Below, piece after piece: positions 4,363 through 5,052 of a DNA stretch of 5,052 nucleotides. This stretch comes from DATESZ01 sp035283845 (GTDB lineage Bacteria; Desulfobacterota; Syntrophia; Syntrophales; JACQWR01). Position 1 is the stretch's first letter; each line of letters starts with the position of its first letter. Below the pieces are notes generated by a model. The model was not told the DNA's origin, searched no databases, and saw nothing but the letters and a program-made list of their open reading frames with translations. The position numbers were made by a program, and so were the translations under genes. The stretch is taken from NCBI GenBank assembly GCA_035283845.1, contig DATESZ010000125.1, positions 1 through 5,052 on the forward strand, written 5' to 3'.

Positions 4363-5052
4363 ATGAATGCAAAACTATTTGAAGAGGCGAGAAAAGTAAT
4401 CCCCGGCGGAGTCAACAGCCCGGTTCGCGCTTTTGGGTCTGTAAACGCCACGCCGCTTTTCATCAGCAAAGCGAGGGGTGCAAAGATATACGACAGTGAA
4501 GGAAGAGAATACATAGATTACGTCCTTTCCTGGGGGCCTGCCATTCTGGGCCACTGCCACCCGGAGGTCATTGAAGCCATCGAGGCGGCGGCGCGACGGG
4601 GAACAAGCTTCGGCGCTCCCACGGAGATGGAAACCGAAATGGCGCAGATGATCGTGGATGCCTTTCCTTCCATCGAGATGGTAAGGATGGTCAGTTCCGG
4701 AACGGAAGCCGTCATGAGCGCCATCCGTCTGACAAGAGGCTGTACGGGGAGAGATAAGATCATCAAGTTTGAAGGCTGCTATCATGGTCATTCCGATTCT
4801 CTTCTGGTCAAGGCCGGCTCAGGCGTGGCTACCTTGGGCATACCAGGAAGTCCCGGTGTCCCCAGACAGTTGGCGGAACTTACCGTAACCGTTCCCTTCA
4901 ACGACCTGGAGGCGGTAAAATCCATCGTGGAAAAAGAGGGAACCCAGTTCGCCTGCATCATCGTTGAGCCCGTAGCCGGCAACATGGGGCTAGTTCTTCC
5001 TCAGGAGGGATTTCTTCAGGGATTAAGGGAACTTTCGATAAAACATGGCATC
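4363..5052 (+). CDS. hemL: glutamate-1-semialdehyde 2,1-aminomutase (N-terminal part, cut by window edge)
   Basis: There are 230 codons from ATG to the window edge, a bit over half of the usual length of about 425-430 residues. The protein is a PLP-dependent class III aminotransferase-fold enzyme that turns glutamate-1-semialdehyde into 5-aminolevulinate, the last step of the C5 route to haem and other tetrapyrroles, in the cytosol. Visible signatures are IPGGVNSPVRAF (13-24), WGPAILGHCHP (57-67), VSSGTEAVMSAIRL (110-123) which binds the PLP phosphate, GCYHGHSD (138-145), and EPVAGNMG (202-209). The PLP lysine lies downstream of the window. GAGG (4352-4355) sits 7 nt before the ATG. The gene is divergent from atpE with a likely overlapping promoter region. 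These motifs separate GSAM from other class III aminotransferases with good confidence. Confidence 0.95.
   Translation, partial: MNAKLFEEARKVIPGGVNSPVRAFGSVNATPLFISKARGAKIYDSEGREYIDYVLSWGPAILGHCHPEVIEAIEAAARRGTSFGAPTEMETEMAQMIVDAFPSIEMVRMVSSGTEAVMSAIRLTRGCTGRDKIIKFEGCYHGHSDSLLVKAGSGVATLGIPGSPGVPRQLAELTVTVPFNDLEAVKSIVEKEGTQFACIIVEPVAGNMGLVLPQEGFLQGLRELSIKHGI

Overview
The window looks like a Gram-negative anaerobe of the deltaproteobacterial type (Desulfobacterota, perhaps Syntrophia-like). That placement is an inference from the F0 c-subunit gene, which carries an N-terminal signal-like leader and stands alone next to hemL, and from the general style of the housekeeping proteins. It is not a firm assignment.

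Housekeeping frame. The left edge holds the 5' part of a minus-strand FAD-dependent dehydrogenase (COG2509 type, 1-544). Divergent from it is a small GGQ-bearing release-factor-like protein (695-1105, TTG start). On the right, atpE (ATP synthase c subunit, 3833-4204, minus) is divergent from the 5' part of hemL (4363-5052, plus, running off the window). The release-factor gene and atpE converge, and a bidirectional hairpin terminator (3723-3778) lies between them on the atpE side.

Accessory insert. Between the release-factor gene and the terminator sits a 2.6-kb block (1110-3722) bounded by a 27-bp inverted repeat (25 of 27 identical). The block lies between two A-runs that could be a short target duplication. 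It holds three integron-type gene cassettes in one orientation. Cassette 1 (1374-1981) encodes a two-TM protein with a zinc ribbon, resembling SieB-type superinfection-exclusion proteins. Cassette 2 (1982-2744) encodes a YcaC-like isochorismatase-fold hydrolase. Cassette 3 (2745 to about 3593) encodes a CPBP/CAAX intramembrane protease. Each is followed by an attC-like site: a compact 55-bp site, a 147-bp site predicted to form a three-way junction, and a decayed site. In cassettes 1 and 2 the stop codon lies inside the attC inverse core, and that core is the exact complement of the cassette's own first bases, as expected of real cassettes. No integrase or transposase gene is present.

Interpretation. 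The best reading is an integrase-less cassette cluster (CALIN) packaged as a non-autonomous element with terminal inverted repeats, inserted between two convergent housekeeping genes. The insert separated the release-factor gene from its terminator, so cassette transcription may come partly from release-factor read-through and would stop at the old terminator before reaching atpE. The TIR-bounded cassette cluster is the part of the window most worth following up.
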